Positions 18,427-27,291 of a stretch of DNA of 64,000 bases are shown here, piece after piece. Location of the stretch: positions 62,001 through 126,000 of the forward strand of contig NZ_NISK01000005.1 of assembly GCF_002205675.1 (NCBI RefSeq), in the 5' to 3' direction. The stretch comes from Sphingopyxis bauzanensis. Its GTDB lineage: Bacteria; Pseudomonadota; Alphaproteobacteria; Sphingomonadales; Sphingomonadaceae. Made by a program: the position numbers and the translations under genes. The notes beneath the pieces are model-generated. The model ran no database searches. It was not told the DNA's origin and saw only the letters and a list, made by a program, of their open reading frames with translations. Numbering within the stretch: position 1 is the first letter of the stretch; every line of letters begins with the position of its first letter.

Positions 18427-18912
18427 GTGGAACCGCTGCTGACCGCCGCCGCGACCTGGCTCGATGCCGTCGGCATCGGGCCGTGGGCGCGCGGATCGTC
18501 GCTGGTCTATCCGGTGGCCAACACGCTCCACCTGCTGGGGCTAGTGATGCTGGTTGGCGGGATCGGTGTTGTCGATTTGCGCATCGTCGGCCTGTGGCGG
18601 ACGCTGCCGATCGGGGCACTGTCGCGCGCATTGACGCCGATCGCGATTGGCGGGCTGTTGGTAATGGCCGCGAGCGGGACGATATTGTTCGCGGCGGACG
18701 GCGACGCGCTGGCCAGGTCACAGACCTTTGCGCGCAAGCTGATCGTGATTGCGCTGGCGCTGGCCAATGCGGCCGCCTTCCGCCTGCTCTGGTGGACGAA
18801 GTTCGACGACTGGCGCGGCGCAGTGCCGGGGGCTGCGCGCGCGATGGCGGCGCTGTCGCTGGCCTTGTGGCTGACGGCTGGGGCATTGGGCCGCTGGATT
18901 GCCTATAGCTGA
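18427..18912 (+). CDS. DUF6644-like integral membrane protein
   Basis: A 161-residue protein with about four hydrophobic helices (YPVANTLHLLGLVMLVGG, ALTPIAIGGLLVMAAS, LIVIALALANAAAFRLLWW, MAALSLALWLTAGALGRW). Starts at GTG 18427. It sits directly after the DUF6152-like gene, suggesting a two-gene unit of unknown purpose. The HLLG and WW-flanked helices are not enough for a functional call. Confidence 0.65.
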   Translation: MEPLLTAAATWLDAVGIGPWARGSSLVYPVANTLHLLGLVMLVGGIGVVDLRIVGLWRTLPIGALSRALTPIAIGGLLVMAASGTILFAADGDALARSQTFARKLIVIALALANAAAFRLLWWTKFDDWRGAVPGAARAMAALSLALWLTAGALGRWIAYS

Positions 18913-18976
18913 CCCGTGCGGCTCACCGCCGTTGATCGCTTGGTAAAGTCCGTGGGCGGGCCTATAGTCACGCGCA

Positions 18977-21283
18977 ATGAACAAGCGTCCGAACCTCTCG
19001 CCCGGGCTGCCCAGCAGCCAACAGATCATCGATTTTATCACCACGTCGAACGAGGCGGTCGGCAAGCGCGAGATCGCCAAGCATTTCGGATTACACGGGG
19101 CCGAAAAGATCGCGCTGAAGGCGTTGCTCAAGGACATGACCGACGAGGGGCTGGTCGATCTGGCGCCCGGACGCGCCTTTCACAAGCATGGCGGGTTGCC
19201 GCGGGTGACGGTGCTGCGGGTCGCGGCGATTGATGGCAGCACGGTCTGGGCAGTTCCTGAACATTGGGAAGGGGCTGGACCGGCGCCGCGCCTTCGCGTG
19301 ATGGAACAGGGGCGCAAGGGCGCGCTGGGCATGGGCGACCGCATCCTCGCGCGCACCGAGGAGCGCGGCGGCGGCCATATCGCGCACCCGATGAAAAAAT
19401 TGCAGGCGGGCGGCGAGACGGTGATCGGGGTGCTGGTCGAGGATATGGGACCCGGCGGCAAACCGATCCTGTGGCTGCGCCCGGCCGACAAGCGCGCGCG
19501 CCATGATTTTGCGGTCGCCGACAAGGGCGACGCCAATATCGGCGACCTGGTGCGCGCCGAACTGACCGGGCGCGGTCCGGCGATCAAGGCAAAGGTCGTC
19601 GAGCGTCTGGGCGATCCGTTTGCGCCGAAGTCGCTGAGCATGATCGCGATTGCGCGGCACGAAATCCCGCATGTGTTCGGCGCTGAAACGCTCGCCGAGG
19701 CGGAGATCGCTGCGAAGCTGCCGCTGACACCCGACGGGCGCGAGGATCTGCGCTACCTGCCGATCATCGCGATCGACCCGATCGATGCGCGCGACCATGA
19801 CGATGCAGTGTGGGCTGAGCCTGACACCGACGGCCCCAACAAGGGCGGCTTTCGCGCGATCATCGCGATCGCCGATGTCAGCTACTATGTACGCCCCGAT
19901 GGCGCGCTCGACCGCGAGGCGCGGCGGCGCGGCAACAGCGTCTATTTTCCTGACCAGGTTGTGCCGATGCTGCCCGAAACGCTGTCGGCGGGCGTCTGCT
20001 CGCTGAAAGCCGGGCAGGACCGCGCCGCGCTGGCGTGCCACCTGGTTATCGACAAGCAGGGCAAGGTGACGTCGTGGCGGTTCACCCGCGCGCTCGTGCG
20101 GCTGCGCGCGAATATCGCCTATGAACATGCGCAGGCGGCGTATGACGACGGTGCGCCGCGCGAGGATTGGGATGCCGACGTGCTCCCGGCGCTGCAAAAC
20201 CTGTGGGCTTGCTGGGTGCTGCTCGCCAAGGCACGCGCTGCCCGCGCGCCCCTCGACCTCGATCTGCCCGAACGGCAGGTCGTTCTCGACGAGCAGGGCG
20301 GGATCGCCGAAATCCGCGTCCGCGACCGGCTCGATTCGATGCGGCTGATCGAGGATTATATGATCGCGGCGAACGTCGCGGCGGCAAAGGCGCTCGAGGC
20401 GAAGAAATCGCCGGTGATGTACCGCATCCACGAACCGCCGAGCCGCGAAAAGCTGGTAAGCCTGAAGGATTATCTCGAAACCTTTGAACAGAGTTTCGCG
20501 CTGGGGCAGGTCATCACGCCGGCGGTGTTCAATCGACTGATTGATGGCTTTTCCGAAGACGACCGCTTGCCCGAGATCATGCAGGCGATCCTGCGCAGCC
20601 AGACACAGGCCTATTATGGCCCCGCCAATGCAGGCCATTTTGGGCTCGCACTCGGCAGTTACGCGCATTTCACCTCGCCGATCCGCCGCTACGCCGACCT
20701 GATCGTCCACCGCGCGCTGGTGGATGGCTACAAGCTCGAAGTCCCGGGCAAGCCCAAGGGTTTGCCCGAACGCACCGGGCTGGGCGATGCCGACGCCAAG
20801 GGGCTGTCGCGCATCGGTGAGGCGATCAGTGCGCTCGAACGCCGCGCGATGGAGGCCGAACGCGAAACGGTCGATCGTTATGTTGCCGCCTACCTGTCGA
20901 ACAAGAAGGGCGAAATCGTCCAGGCGCGGATCACGGGGGTGCAGCCGTTCGGCTTCTTTGCGACAGTTGACGGGCTGGGCGGCGACGGGCTGGTCCCGGT
21001 GTCAACCTTGGGCAACGAGCGTTTTTTCTATGATGAAAAGGCGCGGACGCTCGACAGCGAGCATGGCCGGGTGAGCTTTACCGTCGGCGAGCGGCTCGAA
21101 CTGCGGTTGATCGATGCCAATCCGATCAGCGGCGCGCTGCGCTTCGAACTGCCCGATGCGCCCGAGGGCGGATATCGCAACCGCCCGCCGCGGCGTGACG
21201 GAATGAAGGACAAAGCGGGAAAACATGTCGTCGGCAAGCGCGGGCGGCCGGCGAATATCAAGCACAAGGGGCGGCGGCGCTAA
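18977..21283 (+). CDS. rnr: ribonuclease R
   Basis: This 768-residue exoribonuclease has an N-terminal winged-helix region (residues 10-75), cold-shock domains, the RNB catalytic domain with DPIDARDHDDAVW (about residues 266-280, metal-binding Asp cluster), and a C-terminal S1 domain (KGEIVQARITGVQPFGFFAT). A basic tail (GKRGRPANIKHKGRRR) follows. It degrades structured RNA 3' to 5' and takes part in rRNA and mRNA turnover. Length and order are normal. A palindromic repeat follows the stop. Confidence 0.95.
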   Translation: MNKRPNLSPGLPSSQQIIDFITTSNEAVGKREIAKHFGLHGAEKIALKALLKDMTDEGLVDLAPGRAFHKHGGLPRVTVLRVAAIDGSTVWAVPEHWEGAGPAPRLRVMEQGRKGALGMGDRILARTEERGGGHIAHPMKKLQAGGETVIGVLVEDMGPGGKPILWLRPADKRARHDFAVADKGDANIGDLVRAELTGRGPAIKAKVVERLGDPFAPKSLSMIAIARHEIPHVFGAETLAEAEIAAKLPLTPDGREDLRYLPIIAIDPIDARDHDDAVWAEPDTDGPNKGGFRAIIAIADVSYYVRPDGALDREARRRGNSVYFPDQVVPMLPETLSAGVCSLKAGQDRAALACHLVIDKQGKVTSWRFTRALVRLRANIAYEHAQAAYDDGAPREDWDADVLPALQNLWACWVLLAKARAARAPLDLDLPERQVVLDEQGGIAEIRVRDRLDSMRLIEDYMIAANVAAAKALEAKKSPVMYRIHEPPSREKLVSLKDYLETFEQSFALGQVITPAVFNRLIDGFSEDDRLPEIMQAILRSQTQAYYGPANAGHFGLALGSYAHFTSPIRRYADLIVHRALVDGYKLEVPGKPKGLPERTGLGDADAKGLSRIGEAISALERRAMEAERETVDRYVAAYLSNKKGEIVQARITGVQPFGFFATVDGLGGDGLVPVSTLGNERFFYDEKARTLDSEHGRVSFTVGERLELRLIDANPISGALRFELPDAPEGGYRNRPPRRDGMKDKAGKHVVGKRGRPANIKHKGRRR

Positions 21284-21289
21284 ACACCT

Positions 21290-21392
21290 CGTCATGGCGA
21301 GGAGCGAAGTGACGCGGCGTTCAAGTATGTGCGTAAACCGGGCTGGATTGGTTGGCCTACGGCCGCCTTCGGCCCGCTTCGCGCGCAATGAC
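21290..21392. repeat. imperfect palindromic repeat, CGTCATGGCGAG / CGCAATGACG type
   Basis: The left arm CGTCATGGCGAGGAGCGAAG and the right arm ending GCGCGCAATGACG face each other across the short gap between convergent rnr and the XRE regulator. This is a second repeat class, distinct from the CGAAGTCGAG family. It may serve as a transcription end by position. Confidence 0.55.
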
Positions 21393-21400
21393 GAACCCTG

Positions 21401-22195
21401 TTACCGCCCCGCGAGCTTCTGCAACAACGCCGCGCTCGCCTCATCCGCCGGAAAAAACGCCTCGATCGCCAGCTCCGACAGCGTGATATCGACCGGCGTC
21501 CCGAAAATCGTCACCGTCGACACGAACGAAATCCGCCCCGCATCGGTGTTCAGGATCAGCGGCACCGCGATGCTGCTGGCATGGCTATCGCGATGCTCGG
21601 CGCGGTGGTCGTCGCTTCGCACCGCATAGCCCGCCAGCTCGTCGCGTAGCGCGATCAGCCCGGCATCGGCGCTCGCCGCAATCTGGACGTCCATCCGCTC
21701 CAGGATATGCGCGCGCCATTCGCCATAGTTGACGATCTGCGGTGCCAGCCCTTCGGGATGCAGCGCGATGCGCAGCACATTGACCGGCGGCGCGAGCAGG
21801 GCAGGGGACACCTGCGCGATCAGGATCGCAATCGCCTCGTTCGCGGCGATCATGTTCCAGTGGCGATCGACCGCGAGCGCCGGATAGGGCTCATGTCCCT
21901 TCAGCACATGCTCCACAATCGCGCGCACCCCGGCCATTTCGGGACTGTCGAGCGGGCGTTCCTGATAATCGGGGGCGTAACCCGCGGCGAGGAGCAGCGC
22001 GTTGCGCGCGCGGTGCGGGACTTCGAGCCGGTCCGCGATCCGCTGCAACATTTGCGCGCTGGGTTTGGATCGCCCGGTTTCGATAAAGCTCAGATGCCGG
22101 GTCGACATGTCAGTATCGAGCGCCAGATCCATCTGGCTCATCCGGCGGCGGCTGCGCCATTCGCGAAGTTGGGTGCCGAGCGGTGCGGGTTGCAT
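21401..22195 (-). CDS. XRE-family regulator with MmyB-like ligand-binding domain
   Basis: The 264-residue protein has an N-terminal helix-turn-helix (LREWRSRRRMSQMDLALDTD, then MSTRHLSFIETGRSKPS) and a C-terminal PAS-like MmyB ligand-binding domain (ALAVDRHWNMIAANEA). ATG 22195 is the start giving the usual short N-terminus. It is transcribed away from a small membrane protein gene with a 120-base shared promoter region containing an inverted repeat, a common arrangement for a local regulator and its target. The ligand is unknown. Confidence 0.88.
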   Translation of the reverse strand: MQPAPLGTQLREWRSRRRMSQMDLALDTDMSTRHLSFIETGRSKPSAQMLQRIADRLEVPHRARNALLLAAGYAPDYQERPLDSPEMAGVRAIVEHVLKGHEPYPALAVDRHWNMIAANEAIAILIAQVSPALLAPPVNVLRIALHPEGLAPQIVNYGEWRAHILERMDVQIAASADAGLIALRDELAGYAVRSDDHRAEHRDSHASSIAVPLILNTDAGRISFVSTVTIFGTPVDITLSELAIEAFFPADEASAALLQKLAGR

Positions 22196-22243
22196 GATCG
22201 TCTCCTTTGCCGCGAGAGCTATACCCCGGCTTTCTGCTTTTCC

Positions 22244-22260
22244 ATTACCTCGCGCGTAAT
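22244..22260. promoter_or_regulatory. candidate operator, ATTAC-N7-GTAAT
   Basis: A 17-base inverted repeat with perfect 5-base arms (22244-22248 and 22256-22260) in the 120-base intergenic region between the divergent XRE regulator and membrane-protein gene. Position and symmetry suit a helix-turn-helix dimer. No footprint is implied. Confidence 0.45.
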
Positions 22261-22315
22261 CGACTGGTCGCATTTTCGGCGGCAGATGGAGCGGGCAATC
22301 GAAAGGAGAACCCCA

Positions 22316-22708
22316 ATGTCCCTCTTCAATCTCAAGAACACGCTGATCATCGATGCCATCACCTGCACCGGATTGTTCGTCTTTTGCGTCTTTGCGACTG
22401 CGACGGTCGCCACCCTGCTCGGCCTCCCCTCCGCCGTGGTGACCGTCGCAGGCTGGATCGGGCTGCCGTCGGCGCTGCTGATGCTGTTCGTCGCCAGCCA
22501 GAAGGTGCCAAGCAAGGGGCTGGCGAATTTGATCGCGGTCGGCAACCTCGGCTGGGTGCTCGCCAGCTTCGCGGTGCTGGCGATCTTTGCGGGCCAGATG
22601 ACCGGGCTTGGCATCGCGGTCGTCATCGTCCAGGCGATCGGCGTGCTGGTTTTCGCGATCTACGAGGCCAAGGGCGCGGCCGTTTTGCCGCGCACGGTTA
22701 CCGTCTAA
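22316..22708 (+). CDS. small integral membrane protein (function unknown)
   Basis: A 130-residue protein with four hydrophobic helices (DAITCTGLFVFCVFATATVA, VAGWIGLPSALLMLFVA, LIAVGNLGWVLASFAVLAIF, LGIAVVIVQAIGVLVFAIY). It starts at ATG 22316 behind GAAAGGAG. I do not recognise a named family beyond a general four-helix SPW/DoxX-like shape. It is probably controlled by the divergent XRE regulator. Its stop overlaps tail-to-tail with that of the opposite universal stress protein gene. Confidence 0.75.
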   Translation: MSLFNLKNTLIIDAITCTGLFVFCVFATATVATLLGLPSAVVTVAGWIGLPSALLMLFVASQKVPSKGLANLIAVGNLGWVLASFAVLAIFAGQMTGLGIAVVIVQAIGVLVFAIYEAKGAAVLPRTVTV

Positions 22709-23160
22709 CTCAGCGCATCGAGCCGGGCGAGGTCGATGCCGCCCGGCACGATCATCACCGGGCAGGGCAGCGTTCCGGCGTCCTGTCCGGTGAAATGCGC
22801 GACCAGCGGCCCCGGCGCGCCGTTGGCCGCGGTGGCCAGCACCAGCGCCGCAATCTCGTCGCTGGCGTTGATCACCTCGCGCACGACATCGGCGGGTTTC
22901 CCAGATTTCACCATGATTTGCGGCGTCACCCCGGCTTCCTGCACGACGGCGTCGGCGGCGGCGGCGACCAGCTCCTCCGCATGTTCGCGTGCTTCGGCTT
23001 CGATCGTGGCCTGCACGGCGCCAAAGGCGACGAAGTCCTGCGGCGTCACGATCGCCAGCACTGCGACTCCGCCGCCAGTCCGTGCCGCGCGCCGCGCCGC
23101 AAAGCGCAGCGCCAGCGTCGCCTCGGGGCTGTCGTCGATCACCACCAGATACGTCCGCAT
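22705..23160 (-). CDS. universal stress protein (UspA family)
   Basis: A 151-residue single-domain Usp: the first strand YLVVIDDSPEATLALRFAA carries the nucleotide-contacting Asp, and the end CPVMIVPGG is the usual last strand. The canonical G-x2-G-x9-G(S/T) ATP loop is weakly kept (ATAANGAPGPLVAHFTG). ATG 23160 is chosen because the domain starts there. Its stop overlaps the stop of the convergent membrane-protein gene. Confidence 0.85.
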   Translation of the reverse strand: MRTYLVVIDDSPEATLALRFAARRAARTGGGVAVLAIVTPQDFVAFGAVQATIEAEAREHAEELVAAAADAVVQEAGVTPQIMVKSGKPADVVREVINASDEIAALVLATAANGAPGPLVAHFTGQDAGTLPCPVMIVPGGIDLARLDALS

Positions 23161-23320
23161 GCCCCGACCCCCATTATGCTTTTTGCGAGTGGAGAGTGCG
23201 TCACATTCGTATGAAAGGCAAGTTTGCCCCGCTGGACCTTGACCGCCACAATGCTTAAGGCAAGGAACAAGCCGTAGCGGCAGGCACCGCCTGCAAGACT
23301 GACAGGGAACATGTCTTACC

Positions 23321-24652
23321 ATGCCAATCGAACTGAAAATGCCCGCCCTCTCGCCGACGATGGAGGAAGGCACGCTGGCCAAATGGCTGGTCAAGGAGGG
23401 GGACACCGTCAAATCGGGCGACCTGCTGGCCGAGATCGAGACCGACAAGGCGACGATGGAATTTGAAGCCATCGACGAGGGGGTGGTCAGCCAGATCCTG
23501 GTCGCCGAGGGCACCGATGGGGTGAAGGTTGGCACCGTGATCGCGGTAATTACGGGTGAGGGCGAAGATGCGAGCGCGAAGGCGGCTCCGGCACCGGCAC
23601 CTGCCGCGGCTGCACCGGAGGAGAAGGCGGAAGTCCCCGCACCAGCCAAAGACGTCGCTTCAGCTCAAGCTGGGGCTGCCTCCGTCAGCGCACGCACGCC
23701 AGCGGCTTCCACTGGCACGACGGAAAAAGGTGATCGCATCAAGGCCAGCCCGCTCGCAAAGCGTCTCGCCGCCGAACGCGGCATCGACCTGTCGACGATC
23801 ACCGGCACCGGCCCTGGCGGGCGCATCGTCAAGGACGACCTTGACGGCGCCCCGGCAGGTGCCGCTGCGCCCGCAGCCGCACCCAGCGCAACCGCACCCG
23901 CCGCAGCAGCGCCCGCTGCAACGACGGCTCCCGCCGCCGCAGGTCCGATCCCCGATTTCGGCATCCCGCACGAGGACACCAAGCTCAGCGGCATGCGCAA
24001 GACGATCGCGCGCCGCCTGACCGAGTCGATGCAGCAATCGCCGCACATCTACCTGACCGTCGATATCCGCCTCGACGCGCTGCTCAAGCTGCGCGGCGAA
24101 CTCAACGCCAGCCTTGAAAGCCGCGGGGTCAAGCTCAGCGTCAACGACATGCTGATCAAGGCGCTCGCGGTCGCGCTCGAACGCGTGCCGGCGTGCAACG
24201 TCAGCTTCGGCGGCGACGTGATGCGCCAGTATAGCCGCGCCGACATCTCGGTCGCGGTCAGCATCCCCGGCGGGCTGATCACCCCGATCATCACCGACGC
24301 GGGCGGCAAGTCGATGTCGAAAATCTCGACCGAAATGGCCGAGCTCGCGGGACGCGCGAAGGAAGGCAAGCTCCAGCCCAGCGAATATCAGGGCGGCACC
24401 GCCAGCATCTCGAACATGGGCATGATGGGGATCAAGCAATTCACCGCGGTGATCAACCCGCCGCAGGCGATGATCATGGCGATCGGTGCGGGCGAGAAGC
24501 GCCCCTATGTGGTCGACGACGCGCTCGCGATCGCCACCGTGATGTCGGCGACCGGCAGCTTCGACCACCGCGCGATAGATGGGGCGGATGGCGCGCTGCT
24601 GATGAAGACCTTCAAGGAGCTTGTTGAAAGCCCGCTGGGACTGGTGGCGTAA
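23321..24652 (+). CDS. pdhC: pyruvate dehydrogenase complex E2, dihydrolipoamide acetyltransferase
   Basis: The 443-residue protein has one N-terminal lipoyl domain with Lys43 in [11 protein letters not shown], an Ala/Pro-rich linker (about residues 85-110), a peripheral subunit-binding domain ([16 protein letters not shown]), a second Ala/Pro linker, and the catalytic domain ending [13 protein letters not shown] (His416 and Asp420). It transfers acetyl groups to CoA in the multienzyme core. It is followed 2 bases later by the E3 gene. The E1 genes are not in the window, so this pdhC-lpd pair is separated from them. Confidence 0.95.
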   Translation: MPIELKMPALSPTMEEGTLAKWLVKEGDTVKSGDLLAEIETDKATMEFEAIDEGVVSQILVAEGTDGVKVGTVIAVITGEGEDASAKAAPAPAPAAAAPEEKAEVPAPAKDVASAQAGAASVSARTPAASTGTTEKGDRIKASPLAKRLAAERGIDLSTITGTGPGGRIVKDDLDGAPAGAAAPAAAPSATAPAAAAPAATTAPAAAGPIPDFGIPHEDTKLSGMRKTIARRLTESMQQSPHIYLTVDIRLDALLKLRGELNASLESRGVKLSVNDMLIKALAVALERVPACNVSFGGDVMRQYSRADISVAVSIPGGLITPIITDAGGKSMSKISTEMAELAGRAKEGKLQPSEYQGGTASISNMGMMGIKQFTAVINPPQAMIMAIGAGEKRPYVVDDALAIATVMSATGSFDHRAIDGADGALLMKTFKELVESPLGLVA

Positions 24653-24654
24653 AC

Positions 24655-26052
24655 ATGGCTGACACCAACTACGACCTCATCGTCCTCGGCTCGGGGCCCG
24701 GCGGCTATGTGGCAGCGATCCGCGCGGCTCAACTGGGCCTGAAAACCGCGATCGTCGAGCGCGAAAATCTTGGCGGTATCTGCCTCAACTGGGGCTGCAT
24801 CCCGACCAAGGCGCTGCTGCGTTCGGCGGAAATCTATCATTATATGCAGCACGCCGGCGATTACGGCCTGATCGCGCAGCAGATCAGCGCCGACATCGAC
24901 GCGGTGGTAAAGCGCAGCCGCGGCGTTGCAAAGCAGCTAAGCCAGGGCGTTGCCTTCCTGATGAAGAAGCACAAGATCACCGTCCATATGGGCGAGGGCA
25001 AGCTGACCGCGCCGGGCAAGCTGGACGTCAAAGGTGAGAAGGGCATCGAAACCCTCACCGCCAAGAATATCATCGTCGCCACCGGCGCCCGCGCGCGCGA
25101 CCTGCCGTTCGCGCCCGCCGACGGCAAGCGCATCTGGACTTATCGCCACGCGCTCGTCCCGCCCGAAATGCCCAAGAAATTGCTCGTCATCGGATCGGGC
25201 GCGATCGGGATCGAATTTGCGAGCTTCTACAGCGACATGGGCGCCGAAGTAACCGTCGTCGAAATGCTCGATCGGCTTGTCCCGGTCGAGGATGCCGATG
25301 TGTCGGCCTTCCTGGAAAAGCAGCTCAAGAAACAGGGCATGACGATCTTCACCGGCGCCGGGGTCGAGGAACTGAAGGCGACCGCCAACGGCGTCACCGC
25401 GAAGATCAAGACCAAGGACGGCAAGACCGAGAGCGCCGAATTCAGCCACGCGATCGTCGCGATCGGGATCGTCCCGAACACCGAGAATATCGGGCTGGAG
25501 GCGCTCGGCGTGACGACGACCAAGGGCCATATCGACACCGACGCGATGTGCCGCACCAATGTCCCCGGCATCTGGGCGATCGGCGACGTCACCGCGCCGC
25601 CGTGGCTGGCGCACAAGGCGATGCACGAATCGGTCATTTCGGTCGAGGCGATCGCGGGCAATCACCCGCACGCTATGGACCCGCGCAACATTCCCGGCTG
25701 CACCTATTGCCGCCCGCAAATCGCCAGTGTCGGCCTGACCGAGGCGAAGGCGAAGGAACTCGGTTACGAGGTCAAGGCCGGAACCTTCCCCTTCATCGGC
25801 AACGGCAAGGCGATAGCGCTCGGCGAATCCGAAGGCTTCACCAAGACCGTGTTCGACGCCAAGACCGGCGAACTGCTCGGCGCGCACATGATCGGCGCCG
25901 AGGTCACCGAGCTGATCCAGGGCTATACGATCGGCAAGACCGCCGAGCTGGTCGAGGATGATTTCATCGGCACCGTCTTCCCGCATCCGACATTGAGCGA
26001 GACGATGCATGAGGGCGTGCTGGCGGCGTTTGGACGGCCGCTACATATCTAG
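24655..26052 (+). CDS. lpdA: dihydrolipoyl dehydrogenase (E3)
   Basis: The 465-residue flavoprotein has the FAD-binding GSGPGGYVAAIRAAQLG, the redox disulfide Cys43/Cys48 in GGICLNWGCIPTKALL, the NAD-binding GSGAIGIEFASFY, and the catalytic His444 in FPHPTLSETMHE. It reoxidises dihydrolipoamide of 2-oxoacid dehydrogenase complexes; its position 2 bases after pdhC ties it to pyruvate dehydrogenase, though it may serve others. Confidence 0.96.
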   Translation: MADTNYDLIVLGSGPGGYVAAIRAAQLGLKTAIVERENLGGICLNWGCIPTKALLRSAEIYHYMQHAGDYGLIAQQISADIDAVVKRSRGVAKQLSQGVAFLMKKHKITVHMGEGKLTAPGKLDVKGEKGIETLTAKNIIVATGARARDLPFAPADGKRIWTYRHALVPPEMPKKLLVIGSGAIGIEFASFYSDMGAEVTVVEMLDRLVPVEDADVSAFLEKQLKKQGMTIFTGAGVEELKATANGVTAKIKTKDGKTESAEFSHAIVAIGIVPNTENIGLEALGVTTTKGHIDTDAMCRTNVPGIWAIGDVTAPPWLAHKAMHESVISVEAIAGNHPHAMDPRNIPGCTYCRPQIASVGLTEAKAKELGYEVKAGTFPFIGNGKAIALGESEGFTKTVFDAKTGELLGAHMIGAEVTELIQGYTIGKTAELVEDDFIGTVFPHPTLSETMHEGVLAAFGRPLHI

Positions 26053-26218
26053 CAATTAACGTCAGGGCGGGCGACGATGGACCGGTGCGCTGCCGCGCCT
26101 TGCCTCCGTTGCCCGCGCCTTTCAACGTTCCGGATCATGACGCAAATCCGTCGCTTTGCCGCGCCGGCCGACATACGACGCCGATCGAGCGTGGGCGGCC
26201 GCCGCTGACCGTCGTTGA

Positions 26219-26908
26219 TTGCGCTATGAACCGCCTTTGGCCATAAACGATGGCGTGAAAGCTGCACCCTCCCGCACCGCCATCATCCGCAACGCCCTGA
26301 TCGCCACGCTATTGCTGTTCGCAATGGTCAGCGCCGTGGTCGCGGCGGGCTTGGTCGATGGCCTCGACCAGCAGATCAGCGCCGCGCTGGTGATGACCGT
26401 GGACACCGCGCCAAGCTGGTGGATCCTGTTTATGCAGGGTGTCAGCTGGATCGGTGGCGGGCTGCCGCGGTGGGGGATCGTCATCCTGCTTTGCGCGCTG
26501 GTCTGGCACTGGTGCGGGCCGCGCTGCGCGGCGGCGCTGGGCGGAGCGTCGTTGATCGCCAATTTTGCCTCGAGCGTGCTGAAAATGTCCTTCGGGCGCC
26601 CGCGTCCCGATCTGGTGCCGCATCTTGATCATGTCGGTAGCGCTGCCTACCCCAGCGGCCATGCGACGAGCGCGGCGGTGGTCTATCTCCTCCTTGCCTG
26701 GCTTGCACCGCTGCGCTGGCGGACGGCGGCCTGGGCGCTGGCGGCGACCATGATCATCTTCAACGCCTTTTCGCGCATCATGCTGGGCGTGCATTGGGCG
26801 AGCGACATTGTCGGCGGGACGTTGCTCGGGGCGGCCTTTGCGCTGCTCGGCGCGTGGTGGGTCGGCGCGCGCCGCGAGCGGAACGGCGGCGCACTAAGGG
26901 AATCGTAA
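26219..26908 (+). CDS. PAP2-family membrane phosphatase
   Basis: The three phosphatase motifs are complete: KMSFGRPRPD, YPSGHATS and SRIMLGVHWASDIVGG, set among five or six membrane helices. Family members dephosphorylate phosphatidate, undecaprenyl diphosphate or similar lipids at the membrane. The start is uncertain: TTG 26219 gives 229 residues, GTG 26255 gives 217; no in-frame ATG exists near the N-terminus. A 166-base gap without genes precedes it. Confidence 0.85.
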   Translation: MRYEPPLAINDGVKAAPSRTAIIRNALIATLLLFAMVSAVVAAGLVDGLDQQISAALVMTVDTAPSWWILFMQGVSWIGGGLPRWGIVILLCALVWHWCGPRCAAALGGASLIANFASSVLKMSFGRPRPDLVPHLDHVGSAAYPSGHATSAAVVYLLLAWLAPLRWRTAAWALAATMIIFNAFSRIMLGVHWASDIVGGTLLGAAFALLGAWWVGARRERNGGALRES

Positions 26909-26952
26909 ACTGTCGCTGCTATCGAGGCGCGCGCAATTGCGGGAGCTTCGGT

Positions 26953-27243
26953 ATGGACATTTCCCCTGTCATCATATTTTTCCTGGTCGGCGGGCTGTTG
27001 CTTGCGCTGCCGCTGATCATCAAAAAATTGCGCGCTACCGTTAGCAGCGATGACGCGGCAGGTGTGGGCTTCGAAGCGAGGCTGAAACCCGGTGAGGTCG
27101 TCGTTGAACCGGCGTTCGATCCCGATGCCGCCTTCGCCAATTACATGCGCAAACGCGAAGCAGGGCTGGCGGGCGACGTGTCGGTCGATCCGCTGGAAGA
27201 CGTGCCCGCACGCCCCGCCAGCTTTGGCCGCAAGGCGATCTAG
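26953..27243 (+). CDS. small membrane-anchored hypothetical protein
   Basis: A 96-residue protein with one N-terminal helix (PVIIFFLVGGLLLALPLII) and a charged tail with FDPDAAFANYMRKREAG. No family is recognised with certainty. It lies 44 bases after the PAP2 gene and 48 before an aminotransferase gene, on the same strand. Codon use matches its neighbours, supporting a real gene. Confidence 0.65.
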   Translation: MDISPVIIFFLVGGLLLALPLIIKKLRATVSSDDAAGVGFEARLKPGEVVVEPAFDPDAAFANYMRKREAGLAGDVSVDPLEDVPARPASFGRKAI

Positions 27244-27291
27244 CCGCCGCTTCGCTCTCGACAGCCGCGCGCCATCGGTTACGAATGCGTC

